A stretch of DNA of 58,106 nucleotides, taken from the NCBI GenBank assembly GCA_009780575.1, contig WQZU01000005.1, forward strand, positions 1 through 58,106, written 5' to 3'. This document shows positions 34,154 to 43,010 of the stretch, piece after piece (the first letter of the stretch is position 1; every line of letters starts with the position of its first letter). The stretch is from Candidatus Methanomicula labiotermitis. Lineage in GTDB: Archaea; Thermoplasmatota; Thermoplasmata; Methanomassiliicoccales; Methanomethylophilaceae. The position numbers and the translations under genes were made by a program. The notes under the pieces were generated by a model. That model saw only the letters and a program-made list of their open reading frames with translations, searched no databases and was not told where the DNA came from.

Positions 34154-34509
34154 AATCCCTCTCCTTTATTCCTATAAGCTCAAACAATTACTCCCGCGCA
34201 CCAATTGAAGTGTGCGCTCTTAAAGCAAGTAGTATATTTCAAGACGAATAGTATATAAAGTATAGACCAGACCATCCAACACATCCAGTACATCAAATAA
34301 CGCATGGAGACGGCAACCCTCCAATGAAAAGAGCAACACATCGATCGACACGGCCGCCGCACCCGTATATCTTAAAAATCCGTAAAAATGGAAATGGGTT
34401 TCGGACGCCCGATGATCGCACGGAGAACAGGCTTACATACTAAAATCCCGGATCACTTTCGGGCACCTCATGACAATATTTTATAAAGAGTTCGGCGCTG
34501 AATGTATCA
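34154..34509. other. Divergent promoter region, no gene seen
   Basis: This gap separates the surface-protein gene from the helicase. It holds minus-strand TATA-like elements at about 34258-34251 (TTTATATA) and 34240-34231, and a plus-strand TATTTTATAAAG (34476-34487) about 28 nt before the helicase start. I saw no convincing gene or stable RNA fold in the remainder. Confidence 0.5.
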
Positions 34510-36075
34510 ATGGTATCTTTCGCAGAACATCCGCGCATAGTCCGCAATACCGTTGAGGAAAGGGAATATCAGATGCGCATGGCGGAAGGGTGCTCAAAAG
34601 ATTCAACGTTACTTATACTGCCGACCGGACTGGGAAAGACGATAGTCGCTCTGTTCGTTGTTGCCGATGTTCTTGAGAAGAATAAAAAAGTACTGATCCT
34701 TGCACCGACGAAACCGCTGGCGGATCAGCACCATTCGACGTTCTCATCGCTTCTTACGGATGCGGATGTGAGCGTGATGAACGGCCATATGCCTCCTGAG
34801 AAGAGGAAACGCATAACGGATGAGAACGACGTCATAATCGCAACGCCTCAGGCGGTCGCAAATGATCTAAAAAATGGGTTGTACGATCTGAACGATTTTG
34901 GTCTGGTTGTATACGATGAGGCGCACAGAGGTACGGGGAATTATGCTTACGTGGCAGTTGCCGCCGAGTATTCAAAGAATGCGGACGGATTGTCATTGGG
35001 AATGACCGCCTCCCCCGGAAGCGAAAGAGAACGTCTGGACGACATATGCTGCAACCTTTCGCTGAAAAGGATAGACATGCGCTCCGAAGACGATCATGAT
35101 GTTTCGCCTTATACATACAACGTAACGATAAACAGGATAGAACTGGACATGCCCAAGGACCTCGTTGATATAATCGGATTGCTGGATAAGATGTTCAATG
35201 ATTATACCGGGGAACTGATCAATCTCAGGGCATTGCCGCCTTCCGACCGTGTGACAACGAAGCAGCTGCTCATCGCCGGAAGGACATTGCAGTTCAGACA
35301 CAGGTCCGGCGAGAGATCGGCGGTCATGTACAGAGCGCTTTCTGTTCAGTCGATGGCAATTAAGCTGGGACATGCGATAGGTCTTGCGGAAACGCAGGGA
35401 GTCACGGCGCTGCGCGCGTATCTCAATAAACTGAAGGAAGAAGCACTTCAGGGAAAAGGAGGCAAAGGCGCAAAGGAGATATTATCGCGCAAAGAATTCA
35501 AAGAGATATGCGGCATACTTGAAAAAACGAACGTTGAACATCCGAAGATATCCAGAGTCATGAGCTTAGTGAGCAAGGAGATCAACTACCGTCCGGAATC
35601 AAAGGTGATAGTCTTCAGCCACTACCGGAACACATGCGAACTGCTCGTTGAGAAGCTTTCCGGCATCAACGGCGTATCCGTGGGAAAACTGATAGGCCAG
35701 TCGGCGGGCGGCCTTAAACAAAGGGAGCAGACGCAACTTCTGAAAGATTTCCGCGACGGGAAATACAACGTGGTTGTGGCAACATCCGTCGGAGAGGAAG
35801 GATTGGACGTCACAAGTACCGATCTTGTGATCTTTTACGAGAATGTTCCGTCAGAGATACGTACGATACAGCGCAGAGGAAGGACCGGAAGGAAGAACGA
35901 CGGCGTAATATACGTTCTGACCGCAAAGGGAACAAGGGACGAAGCATTCGAAGAGGTCAGCAGGAAGAAGGAAGATATGATGATCCGGCGCCTAAGAAAG
36001 CTCAGGGAGAGCATACGCGCTGATCCCGTCCCGAAGACGATCCAGAAGGGCGTGGCGGATTTCGACCGCCCTTAA
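34510..36075 (+). CDS. hef: Hef/FANCM-like superfamily 2 helicase
   Basis: A 521-residue SF2 helicase matching the helicase part of archaeal Hef, which processes stalled replication forks. Motif I is PTGLGKT (about residues 38-44), motif II DEAH (136-139), motif III MTASPGS, and the C-terminal RecA domain has SHYRNT, TSVGEEGLD and QRRGRTGR. An alpha-helical insert between the two RecA domains (about 225-330) is typical of Hef/FANCM. The ERCC4 nuclease and HhH domains of full-length Hef (about 750 residues) are absent; the protein ends in a basic, Pro-rich tail. The nuclease may be encoded elsewhere, as in some Thermoplasmata. Confidence 0.93.
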   Translation: MVSFAEHPRIVRNTVEEREYQMRMAEGCSKDSTLLILPTGLGKTIVALFVVADVLEKNKKVLILAPTKPLADQHHSTFSSLLTDADVSVMNGHMPPEKRKRITDENDVIIATPQAVANDLKNGLYDLNDFGLVVYDEAHRGTGNYAYVAVAAEYSKNADGLSLGMTASPGSERERLDDICCNLSLKRIDMRSEDDHDVSPYTYNVTINRIELDMPKDLVDIIGLLDKMFNDYTGELINLRALPPSDRVTTKQLLIAGRTLQFRHRSGERSAVMYRALSVQSMAIKLGHAIGLAETQGVTALRAYLNKLKEEALQGKGGKGAKEILSRKEFKEICGILEKTNVEHPKISRVMSLVSKEINYRPESKVIVFSHYRNTCELLVEKLSGINGVSVGKLIGQSAGGLKQREQTQLLKDFRDGKYNVVVATSVGEEGLDVTSTDLVIFYENVPSEIRTIQRRGRTGRKNDGVIYVLTAKGTRDEAFEEVSRKKEDMMIRRLRKLRESIRADPVPKTIQKGVADFDRP

Positions 36076-36096
36076 GGAAAGAAAATCGTTTACCGG

Positions 36097-36792
36097 TCAC
36101 GATCTCATCCGGAATGCGATAATACCGATCACAACGGCCGAAACGATAACCGCCGCCAATATTATCTCAACCGCCAATCCGTCTCCGTCGTCGCCGAGTC
36201 CGTGGAAGCCATAATGCTCATCACACCTGCATGGATAATCCGCGGCGGCGGACCAGGCGACGAGATCCATATAGATAGTGCTGACGGTTATATCGCCTGT
36301 GATATTACTGAACGCGGTCTGAACATAGTCTTCAACATTTGTTTCGAATATGTACTGCCCGTCATAGATAGGGCATTCAACGTATACTCCTGATATGTAA
36401 TAGCAGAGGTATATGTTCGTTATCACAATGGTGGAACCATGCGGTATGCCTTCAACGGTGTACACGCCCGCTGTCTTCATACCTTCCACGTACTGCTCAC
36501 AGTACTCCGTGTAAACGCGCATATCTTTACCGTTCAGAGTATAGAATATCAGGACGCCGTTCTTTCCGTTCGGCAAATAGTCCCATTCACCGTTCTCGTA
36601 ATAGAAATCCTTTATCAGGATCTGCCCGGTCATTCTGTACGTTTCGCCGTTTCCGTTGTCCGAAACCGTCTCTCCGAGAACTCCGGTATCAGATCCCTGT
36701 TCCGGATCATGATCATAAGCATAACACGTGATGAGCATCGCAACAAATAACATCGCAACGACCATCGTACGGCAAGAAGTTCGGCTGCCCAT
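36097..36792 (-). CDS. Secreted, C-terminally anchored protein of unknown function
   Basis: A 231-residue protein with an N-terminal signal helix (about residues 9-25), an extracellular domain and a C-terminal membrane helix (about 207-226) ending in FRMRS. The ectodomain contains the pairs CEQ/C-YY and CRCDEH, an EGIPHGSTIVITNIYL segment that looks like a beta-sandwich strand pair, and many Tyr. No family recognised. It could be a small surface protein working with the adhesins, but nothing ties it to them. It is convergent with the helicase gene. Confidence 0.75.
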   Translation of the reverse strand: MGSRTSCRTMVVAMLFVAMLITCYAYDHDPEQGSDTGVLGETVSDNGNGETYRMTGQILIKDFYYENGEWDYLPNGKNGVLIFYTLNGKDMRVYTEYCEQYVEGMKTAGVYTVEGIPHGSTIVITNIYLCYYISGVYVECPIYDGQYIFETNVEDYVQTAFSNITGDITVSTIYMDLVAWSAAADYPCRCDEHYGFHGLGDDGDGLAVEIILAAVIVSAVVIGIIAFRMRS

Positions 36793-36902
36793 ATAGATTC
36801 CCCGATTTTGTCACCTGTTTCCGATTGTTTATATGTGTTAAGATGTGCCTCGTATATATTAAACAGGTATCTCATCAAAACACAGGTATATTTTTGCATT
36901 AC

Positions 36903-37010
36903 AGCTATATTTTTAATATAGCTGAGCCTCATGTCAAACTTTAGCAGGATGGTGCAGTCCTCTTCCAAGAGGAGTCGCCTGTGCGAAAGGTACACGATCC
37001 TCAAACAGAA
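36903..37010 (+). ncRNA. Candidate small structured RNA behind a palindromic TATA element
   Basis: A perfect palindrome AGCTATATT-TTT-AATATAGCT (36903-36923) contains a TATA-like TTTTAATATA. About 25 nt downstream a compact fold begins: outer stem AGGAT-G-GTG (36946-36954) with CAC-G-ATCCT (36993-37001), enclosing AGTCCTCTT/AAGAGGAGT (36956-36964 with 36967-36975, one mismatch) and a weaker second hairpin. The outer stem is followed by CAAACAGA, so an H/ACA-type guide is one possibility, but no target was sought. The remaining bases up to the DNA ligase start show nothing clear. A short minus-strand open frame across the region is less convincing. Confidence 0.3.
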
Positions 37011-37115
37011 TATGCGATCTCAGCCTCTGCGGCATGTAAAATATTCCATTTAGCCATGAATCGCTGAATACGGTTTATGGCGAATATTGTTAAACGGGAA
37101 CGTATATGACATCCC

Positions 37116-38861
37116 ATGCTTTACTCGGACATAGCATCCGTTTTCGATAAGACAGAGAGAACAAGCAGCCGTCTGGAGATGACGGCTATACTGTCCGACC
37201 TTTTCAGGACGCTGGAGCCGCGGACGCTTCGCAGCGTTGTGTATCTTTCACAAGGGAAACTGCATCCGGATTTCTTTCCTCAGAAGCTCGGAATGTCCGA
37301 CAAACTTGTTCTCAAGGCGATATCCTTAACATCGGGGTTCAGCGAGAACGAGGTTGAAAAACTGTCGATAAAGGAAGGCGATCCGGGAACAGCGGCGGAA
37401 TTGTTGATCGGGGGGAAGAAACAAACGGCTCTGTTCTCCGAACCGCTTACGGTAGAACGCGTGATAAAAAATCTGGTACTGATCGAAGGATCCGAAGGAA
37501 AGGATTCGCAGGAACGGAAAATGAAGCTGCTGGCGAATATGCTTCACGATTCCGGGCCGATAGAAGCCAGATACCTATGCAGGATAGTCACCGGAAGGAT
37601 GAGGGTCGGCGCCGGATCGATGACGATACTGGACGCATTGGCGCTGTCCTTCGCTGAAAAGAGCGACCGTCCGGAGATAGAGAGGGCGTTCAACGTCACA
37701 TGCGACATGGGAATGGTCGCGGAGACGCTTGCGTCCGGCGGCATGGATGCGATACGTAACGTACGCGTAAAACTCGGGAACCCGATAAAGGTGATGCTCG
37801 CGGAACGCCTTCCCTCGCTGTCGGAGATAATGGAAAGGATGGAAGGCACGTGCGCGATGGAGTACAAATATGATGGTATAAGGGTGCAGGCACACATATC
37901 GGAAGAGGGCGTAAGATTATATTCAAGACGTCTGGAGGATATGACGAACAACTTCCCGGATATCGCGAGTTCGCTGAAAAACGCGCTGAAGGGGAAGGAA
38001 GCGATCGTGGAAGGGGAATGCGTGTCCGTGAACGCAAAGGACGGCAGGATGCTTCCTTTCCAGGAGGTTACGCACAGAAGAAGGAAGCACGGCATGGAAG
38101 ATGCGGTCAAAGATTATCCGGTGAAGATATTTTTGTTTGACATACTGCAAACAGACGGCGAAGATACCACAGATCTGCCGTATCCGGAAAGGCGCGATAT
38201 ACTCTCGCATGCGTTCAACGATTCGGACAACATCGTGATGTCGCACATGCAGACGGTCAATTCCGCCGCTGAAGCCGAAACATTCTTCACTAAAGCATTA
38301 TCGGACGGATGCGAAGGCATAATGGCAAAATCTGTTGCCGGTGCATCGGTATACAGAGCCGGGAACAGAGGATTCCTTTGGATAAAGTACAAGAAGGATT
38401 ATCATTCGGATATGACGGACACGTTCGATCTGGCGGTCGTCGGCGCATTCTACGGCATGGGAAAGCGCAAAGGAAGGTACGGAGCATTGCTGATGGCCTC
38501 ATATGACAGGGAGATGCAGACGTACGCAACGATATGCAAACTCGGTACGGGATTCGATGACGCGTTCCTCGATTCGATGCCCGATCTTCTTGACAAATAC
38601 AAAACGGCCGGCAAACCCGAGAACGTGGATTCGAAGATGATCCCGGACGTCTGGTTCGATCCGTCCGTCATACTTGAGGTAACGGCCGCCGAATTGAGCC
38701 TGAGTCCGATACACACGGCCGCGGCCGGCGTTTTCAAAGAGGATGCAGGACTGGCTCTGAGGTTTCCGAGATTCACCGGAAAAGTCAGGAACGACAAAGC
38801 TCCGGAAGATTCGACAAGCGTTGCCGAGGTAATGGAAATGTACGGGATGCAGAAGATATGA
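37116..38861 (+). CDS. lig: ATP-dependent DNA ligase
   Basis: Seals nicks during replication and repair. The 581-residue protein has the archaeal/eukaryotic ligase I layout: an N-terminal helical DNA-binding domain (about residues 1-225), an adenylation domain with the AMP-accepting Lys251 in EYKYDGIR, and an OB-fold domain. Further nucleotidyl-transferase motifs are seen as EGECVSV, FLFDIL, EGIMAKS and WIKYKKDY. Length matches homologues (550-600). The ATG at 37116 is preceded by a purine-poor leader. It is monocistronic. Confidence 0.96.
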   Translation: MLYSDIASVFDKTERTSSRLEMTAILSDLFRTLEPRTLRSVVYLSQGKLHPDFFPQKLGMSDKLVLKAISLTSGFSENEVEKLSIKEGDPGTAAELLIGGKKQTALFSEPLTVERVIKNLVLIEGSEGKDSQERKMKLLANMLHDSGPIEARYLCRIVTGRMRVGAGSMTILDALALSFAEKSDRPEIERAFNVTCDMGMVAETLASGGMDAIRNVRVKLGNPIKVMLAERLPSLSEIMERMEGTCAMEYKYDGIRVQAHISEEGVRLYSRRLEDMTNNFPDIASSLKNALKGKEAIVEGECVSVNAKDGRMLPFQEVTHRRRKHGMEDAVKDYPVKIFLFDILQTDGEDTTDLPYPERRDILSHAFNDSDNIVMSHMQTVNSAAEAETFFTKALSDGCEGIMAKSVAGASVYRAGNRGFLWIKYKKDYHSDMTDTFDLAVVGAFYGMGKRKGRYGALLMASYDREMQTYATICKLGTGFDDAFLDSMPDLLDKYKTAGKPENVDSKMIPDVWFDPSVILEVTAAELSLSPIHTAAAGVFKEDAGLALRFPRFTGKVRNDKAPEDSTSVAEVMEMYGMQKI

Positions 38862-38999
38862 TCGCAGAACAGGGAGATCCTTCGTCCGCAAATCATTAAG
38901 GCTGCGCCGGTCCGCAACCGATATCCGGGCTTTATAGGGTGAATGAACTGTCGGGTACTCGAATCTTACAAAACACGACCCTTACCAAATTTACCGACA

Positions 39000-40409
39000 T
39001 CACAGCCTGAACAGGTCTTCCTGCGACACAAGCGTGAGCCTGCTGTCATTCGCTGCATCCTCTTTCAGATTTCGGGTGAATCCTGACTTTGAGAATAGGT
39101 AATAGTGTATCTCCTTTCCGGTAAACACAGCCGCCTTTTCCTTCAGGTCTCTGTAAACATCCGAACCGACCTCTTTGTTCTTCCATTTACACTCGCCGAT
39201 TATCAATTTTCCGTCTTTGGATGATGCGATCACATCAATCTCCATTTCCTTTTTAGTGAGCGGGTTGCCGCCCCACCATCTGCCGATGTTATCGAAGAGG
39301 AACGGCAATCTGTCTTTGACGTTCAGTCGCAGCAAATATTGCTCGCAGACCGCCTCGAACACCTGTCCCATGAAATCCGGAATGAACTGCTTTACCTTTT
39401 TTTCATAGATGTTCTCGTAACCGCTCTCTATCAGCGTCACCGCATCGGGAACGAAACGGTGCCAAAAACGATACATATTGTCTCTTATACGGTATATGCC
39501 GTCCCGTTCGTTCTTTGCGAACATCGATAATTCCTTCTCCAGTATTACCAGATCGATGAGGTTTCTGATGTACTTCGCAACCTTGCTATCCTCTTCCTTG
39601 ACCTTCGCTGAAATCTCGATCAGTTTGGTGGAACCGTTCGCTATAGCTGTTATTACGGAGTTGTACAAGGCAGGCTCGCGAAGCTCCTGCTTCAAAAGGT
39701 TATGCGGTTCTTCATAAAGGAAACCTTCCTTTGTGAAGAAGGCCTTATCTATTCCCTTCTCCACCGTTGACCATCTTGATATCACCTTGAGATAGAGCGG
39801 TATGCCTCCCGTAACAGCATATCCGAGCAGTTTGTCCTCGATACTGGCATTCCCGAAGAATGCTGCGCTGTCGTAATAATCAAGCGGCATGAGCTTGTAT
39901 TGCGCAGTTCGTCTTCCGTACAGCGGACTTTCGTAGCCCAGTACCTGTTTCTCCATGAACGACATCGACGAACCGCACAGTATCAGCATCATATTGGTGT
40001 TCTGCATATGAAGATCAATATGCCTCTGGAGCTCAGACGATATCGCCGGATTTGCCTTTGCGAGATACGGATATTCATCGATCACCAAGATCAGTTTTTC
40101 TTTTTTCGACTGCCTTGTGATATAGTCGAATGCACTCTCCCATTTAGGAAAACTCTGAACGGATGACAATTCAGGATATACTTCGAACACGCTTTGTGAA
40201 AATTTCTCCAGGTTCACGGTGTCCGTGTTCTCTGTGGCGGTGAACCTTATCGCCTTCTTATCGCCGCGGTTTATGAACTCGTTGATCAAACTGGTCTTTC
40301 CAACACGCCGGCGGCCGTATATAACGGCGAACGTGAACTCATTGTATCCGTAAAGTTCCTCAAGTGATCTGAGTTCGCGCATCCTGCCCTCATCGAAGAA
40401 TTTTTTCAT
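39000..40409 (-). CDS. Archaeal ATPase (ATPase_2/DUF234 type)
   Basis: A 469-residue STAND-like archaeal ATPase of unknown role. The P-loop YGRRRVGKTS is at residues 31-40 and Walker B ILVIDEYPYL near 106-115; a sensor LILCGSS follows. A winged-helix region comes next (about 255-330), then a DUF234/PD-(D/E)XK-like C-terminus with EIDVIASSKDGKLIIGECKWK, where D, E and K are in nuclease-like spacing. I chose the ATG at 40409, with AAGG 8 nt upstream; an ATG at 40415 is possible. Three 15-bp repeats lie between its TATA-like element and the start, suggesting self-contained transcriptional control. See also the related genes at 1275, 46106, 47440 and 50138. Confidence 0.88.
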   Translation of the reverse strand: MKKFFDEGRMRELRSLEELYGYNEFTFAVIYGRRRVGKTSLINEFINRGDKKAIRFTATENTDTVNLEKFSQSVFEVYPELSSVQSFPKWESAFDYITRQSKKEKLILVIDEYPYLAKANPAISSELQRHIDLHMQNTNMMLILCGSSMSFMEKQVLGYESPLYGRRTAQYKLMPLDYYDSAAFFGNASIEDKLLGYAVTGGIPLYLKVISRWSTVEKGIDKAFFTKEGFLYEEPHNLLKQELREPALYNSVITAIANGSTKLIEISAKVKEEDSKVAKYIRNLIDLVILEKELSMFAKNERDGIYRIRDNMYRFWHRFVPDAVTLIESGYENIYEKKVKQFIPDFMGQVFEAVCEQYLLRLNVKDRLPFLFDNIGRWWGGNPLTKKEMEIDVIASSKDGKLIIGECKWKNKEVGSDVYRDLKEKAAVFTGKEIHYYLFSKSGFTRNLKEDAANDSRLTLVSQEDLFRL

Positions 40410-40426
40410 ATGCATCGCCTTAATGA

Positions 40427-40487
40427 GATTTCCTAACTCACGAGTTCCTAACTCATAATTCCCTAACTCGTAAGTAAGGTAAATATC
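40427..40487 (-). repeat. 15-bp tandem repeats at the ATPase promoter
   Basis: Three 15-bp units (40427-40441, 40442-40456, 40457-40471) share the core TTCC(C/T)TAACTC; AACTC-AC-GAGTT across the first junction is palindromic. On the minus strand a TATA-like GATATTT (about 40486-40480) precedes the array, so the repeats would cover the transcription start and leader. This is a repressor-like geometry (inferred). Confidence 0.7.
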
Positions 40488-40854
40488 TTTTGTTCAGAGG
40501 CTACAGGAAAATACATAGTAATTCTCAAAGGCACAATGGATTTATTGAAGAGATCGGTACAAAAAGATATCTTTGTTCTTTCTTGTATCGCAAAACATAT
40601 AATGAATCGTCTGTAAACTCTATAACAGTATGATATGGATATGATCGTTCATGAAAGGCCCGGTCACTTTTCATCCAAAGTTATCATAGCGATAAGCCCG
40701 TTTATCCGGTCACTTAGGCGATCTGTGCCATCGCAAGGAGGACGGAGATGCAGATCGCCTCGGCCCGTGAAGCCGCGGAAATAATAACCTATCTTGATCG
40801 TCGTCTCTTATCGTCTTCTTGTTATCCTTTATTCACAACGATCGTCGGACGGCA
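40488..40854. other. Gene-poor gap between an ATPase gene and hisS
   Basis: No convincing gene. CCGGTCACTT occurs twice (about 40660 and 40701). A plus-strand open frame begins at 40748 behind AGGAGGACGGAG with about 30 plausible codons (MQIASAREAAEIITYLDRRL), but it then runs antisense into hisS; it may be the stump of a lost gene. Confidence 0.35.
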
Positions 40855-42099
40855 TCATAAGAACAATCCGAACAGTTCATCCAGCCTGATCATCCTTTGG
40901 TCGCCGGTCTCCATGTTTCTGACGGTAACGGAATTCTCTTCCAGTTCGCTCTTTCCGATTATCACGGCGTATCTTGCGCCGGCGGAGGCCGCATGCTTCA
41001 TCGCTTTCGCCATCTTTCTGCGCATTATGTCAATATCCGTTACAATGCCGCGGCTGCGGAGCATCGAAGCGATCTTAACAGCTTCTAGACGGACATCATC
41101 CGACACGGGAACAACGTAAGCGTCAACGCCTTTGTTCCTGAACGTTTGGCCTTCCTTCTCCATTGCAAGAAGTATTCTGTCGAAACCTATTGCAAAACCG
41201 GTCGAGAACACCTTCTCGCCGCCGAAAAGCTCCGACAGCGAATACGAGCCGCCGCCGCAGATCTGTTTCTCCGCACCGAGGGACGGCGCCTCGGCCTCGA
41301 ACACCATACCGGTGTAATAATCCAATCCTCTGACAACACCGAGATCTATCTCCGCATCGGTGACGTTCATTGCTTCGAGTATTTCCATAACTTCTTTCAT
41401 GTACGCGGCCGCGTCATCCGTGATTTTGTCAAGAACCTCTTTACCGCCTGTTGTTCCGGCGGTTTCGAATATCCTCTTCACGGAATCGTCGCAAACACCC
41501 GCCGATCTGAGCAATGATCCGGCCTCATCGTACATCTTCTTGTCCAGTTTCTGAAGTATCTCCTGCATCCCGTCCTGCGGAACGTTCGCTTCAGCGAGCA
41601 TATTCCTCAGGATGCCTATGTGCCCTATCCTGATCTTATATTTCCTGAGGCCAAGCGCCTTTATCATGGATACCGCCAATGCAATGGCCTCGGCGTCGGT
41701 CTCGGCGTTGGCGTTGCCGATCATCTCCGCACCGAACTGGAAGAACTCACGGTAGCGGCCGCTCTGCGGCCGCTCGTACCTGAAACACTGACCGAAGTAG
41801 AAAAGCTTCAAAGGCCTGGGTTCGTTGCTCATGCCGTTTACGAACATACGGACAACGGGAGCAGTAAGTTCCGGGCGCAGGGCAAGGTCCCTGTCGCCTT
41901 TGTCCTTGAACGCGTATATCTCGTCAAGGATGTTCGGGCCGGATTTTATCACAAAGAGAGACGCTTCTTCGAATATCGGCGTTGCGATCTCCCTGAATCC
42001 GAACGTTCCCGCAACGGTCCTCAGAACATTCTCGTAATGTCTCCTTCTTTCCATCTCATCCGGAAGGAAATCCCTCGTACCGCGCGGACATCGGATCAT
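40855..42099 (-). CDS. hisS: Histidyl-tRNA synthetase
   Basis: Charges tRNA-His. The 414-residue class II synthetase has motif 1 near the N-terminus (GTRDFLPDEMERR), motif 2 (FRYERPQSGRYREFFQFG at about 108-125), the histidine-A loop LDYYTGMVFEA, motif 3 (GFAIGFDRILLAM) and a C-terminal anticodon-binding domain. Length is typical. It is transcribed in the same direction as the GTPase gene upstream; a displaced copy of that gene's 3' end lies 44 nt from the hisS start. Confidence 0.96.
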   Translation of the reverse strand: MIRCPRGTRDFLPDEMERRRHYENVLRTVAGTFGFREIATPIFEEASLFVIKSGPNILDEIYAFKDKGDRDLALRPELTAPVVRMFVNGMSNEPRPLKLFYFGQCFRYERPQSGRYREFFQFGAEMIGNANAETDAEAIALAVSMIKALGLRKYKIRIGHIGILRNMLAEANVPQDGMQEILQKLDKKMYDEAGSLLRSAGVCDDSVKRIFETAGTTGGKEVLDKITDDAAAYMKEVMEILEAMNVTDAEIDLGVVRGLDYYTGMVFEAEAPSLGAEKQICGGGSYSLSELFGGEKVFSTGFAIGFDRILLAMEKEGQTFRNKGVDAYVVPVSDDVRLEAVKIASMLRSRGIVTDIDIMRRKMAKAMKHAASAGARYAVIIGKSELEENSVTVRNMETGDQRMIRLDELFGLFL

Positions 42100-42142
42100 A
42101 TTCCGTTGAAACGCAACAACGTATTAAATGGATTACTCTCCG

Positions 42143-42368
42143 GAGCGTCATCTGCGCACTATTATCGTAACAACGTCGCCGTCCCGAACAACGTGGTCTA
42201 TACCAACCGTTTGCCCGGGGAACTTGGCGCTGTCCCTCCACACCATGGCGTATCTGAAATTGGGGCGGAACGTTCTGTGGATGTTTTCACAGACGTCTCC
42301 GATGGTGCTGTCATACTTAACGATCAAAGGTACGTCCATGTCGGCTTCCTGGCCTTGGTTTCAGATAC
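42143..42368 (-). pseudogene. Displaced 3'-end copy of the DRG-type GTPase gene (TGS domain)
   Basis: About 226 bp that match 44516-44743 with only three substitutions and one 2-bp deletion (near 42358). It encodes the last ~65 residues of the GTPase, from MDVPLIVKYDSTIG to DGDVVTIIVRR, with one Gly-to-Arg change, then stops at the same TGA. The upstream part of the gene is missing, so this fragment should not make a working protein, although its ATG at 42339 leaves a 63-codon frame. It marks one boundary of the RloAB cassette. Confidence 0.9.
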
Positions 42369-42374
42369 AGATGA

Positions 42375-43010
42375 TCAATGTTCAAATACGGCTCTCTGAA
42401 TCTCTACTGCCCGGAGTCCAGGTACTTCCTTATTTCCTTTAATCAACGAATCCACATTCGTAAAGGGGTTGTGATCACAGTATTTATCCTTGTCTATTTC
42501 CTCTCTCAATCTTTCCGCATGTTTTATGGCTTTGTCCGTATGTGGGGAAAGTTCCTTACTATAACACTCGCCTTTCTCATATCTGGAACATTTCAAATAT
42601 TTTTCCAAAAGATTTTGCAAGGTCTCCTTATTGACATTAGTGTGCAGATAATCAAAATGCAATACATACCAGTATTCGAACTGAGGATTGGATAATGCCA
42701 ACCTGAAACCTTTTGCATCGCACCATCTTTTGAGTTCGTACAACTTTTCGGAACTGTTCGCATCCTTGTCTATCAGTATCCAGACTATGTCGTTTTTATT
42801 CGAAACCTTTCCCATTGTTTCCTCGACCCATCTTTTAATGCTGTCGGGATCCTGTCCTCTTCTGTGGCCACGGTTGATCTGAGGACGTTTTCGATCAATT
42901 CTCGGCGATCTTCCGAAGTAGTTGTTTTCAAAATATGTTCTTTCGGTCGCTTTTCCCTCTGCAAATATGTAAAAAAGCGCCGCAGACCTCTTTCCCGGTT
43001 TTCTGCTCAT
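42375..43010 (-). CDS. rloB: RloB/AbiLii-like TOPRIM-type protein
   Basis: The effector-like partner of an RloA-RloB (AbiL-type) anti-phage module. The 211-residue protein shows the TOPRIM-like arrangement of the family: FAEGKATE with Glu18, ILIDKDA with Asp81 and Asp83, and the RloB signature SNPQFEYWYVLHF (107-119). The C-terminal part is helical and basic. RloB-type proteins are thought to act as nucleases once released or activated by the ATPase partner; activity here is inferred. The ATG overlaps the TGA of rloA (ATGA), so the two are coupled. It ends 6 bp from the duplicated GTPase fragment. Confidence 0.85.
   Translation of the reverse strand: MSRKPGKRSAALFYIFAEGKATERTYFENNYFGRSPRIDRKRPQINRGHRRGQDPDSIKRWVEETMGKVSNKNDIVWILIDKDANSSEKLYELKRWCDAKGFRLALSNPQFEYWYVLHFDYLHTNVNKETLQNLLEKYLKCSRYEKGECYSKELSPHTDKAIKHAERLREEIDKDKYCDHNPFTNVDSLIKGNKEVPGLRAVEIQRAVFEH

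Noticed and set aside
40748-41119. 123-codon plus-strand gene with a strong ribosome site
   Set aside because: Most of it is antisense to hisS; only the first ~30 codons look plausible, so it is mentioned only as a possible stump.
42148-42339. Independent small TGS-domain protein
   Set aside because: It is nearly identical to the end of the neighbouring GTPase gene and is best explained as a duplicated fragment without its own promoter.
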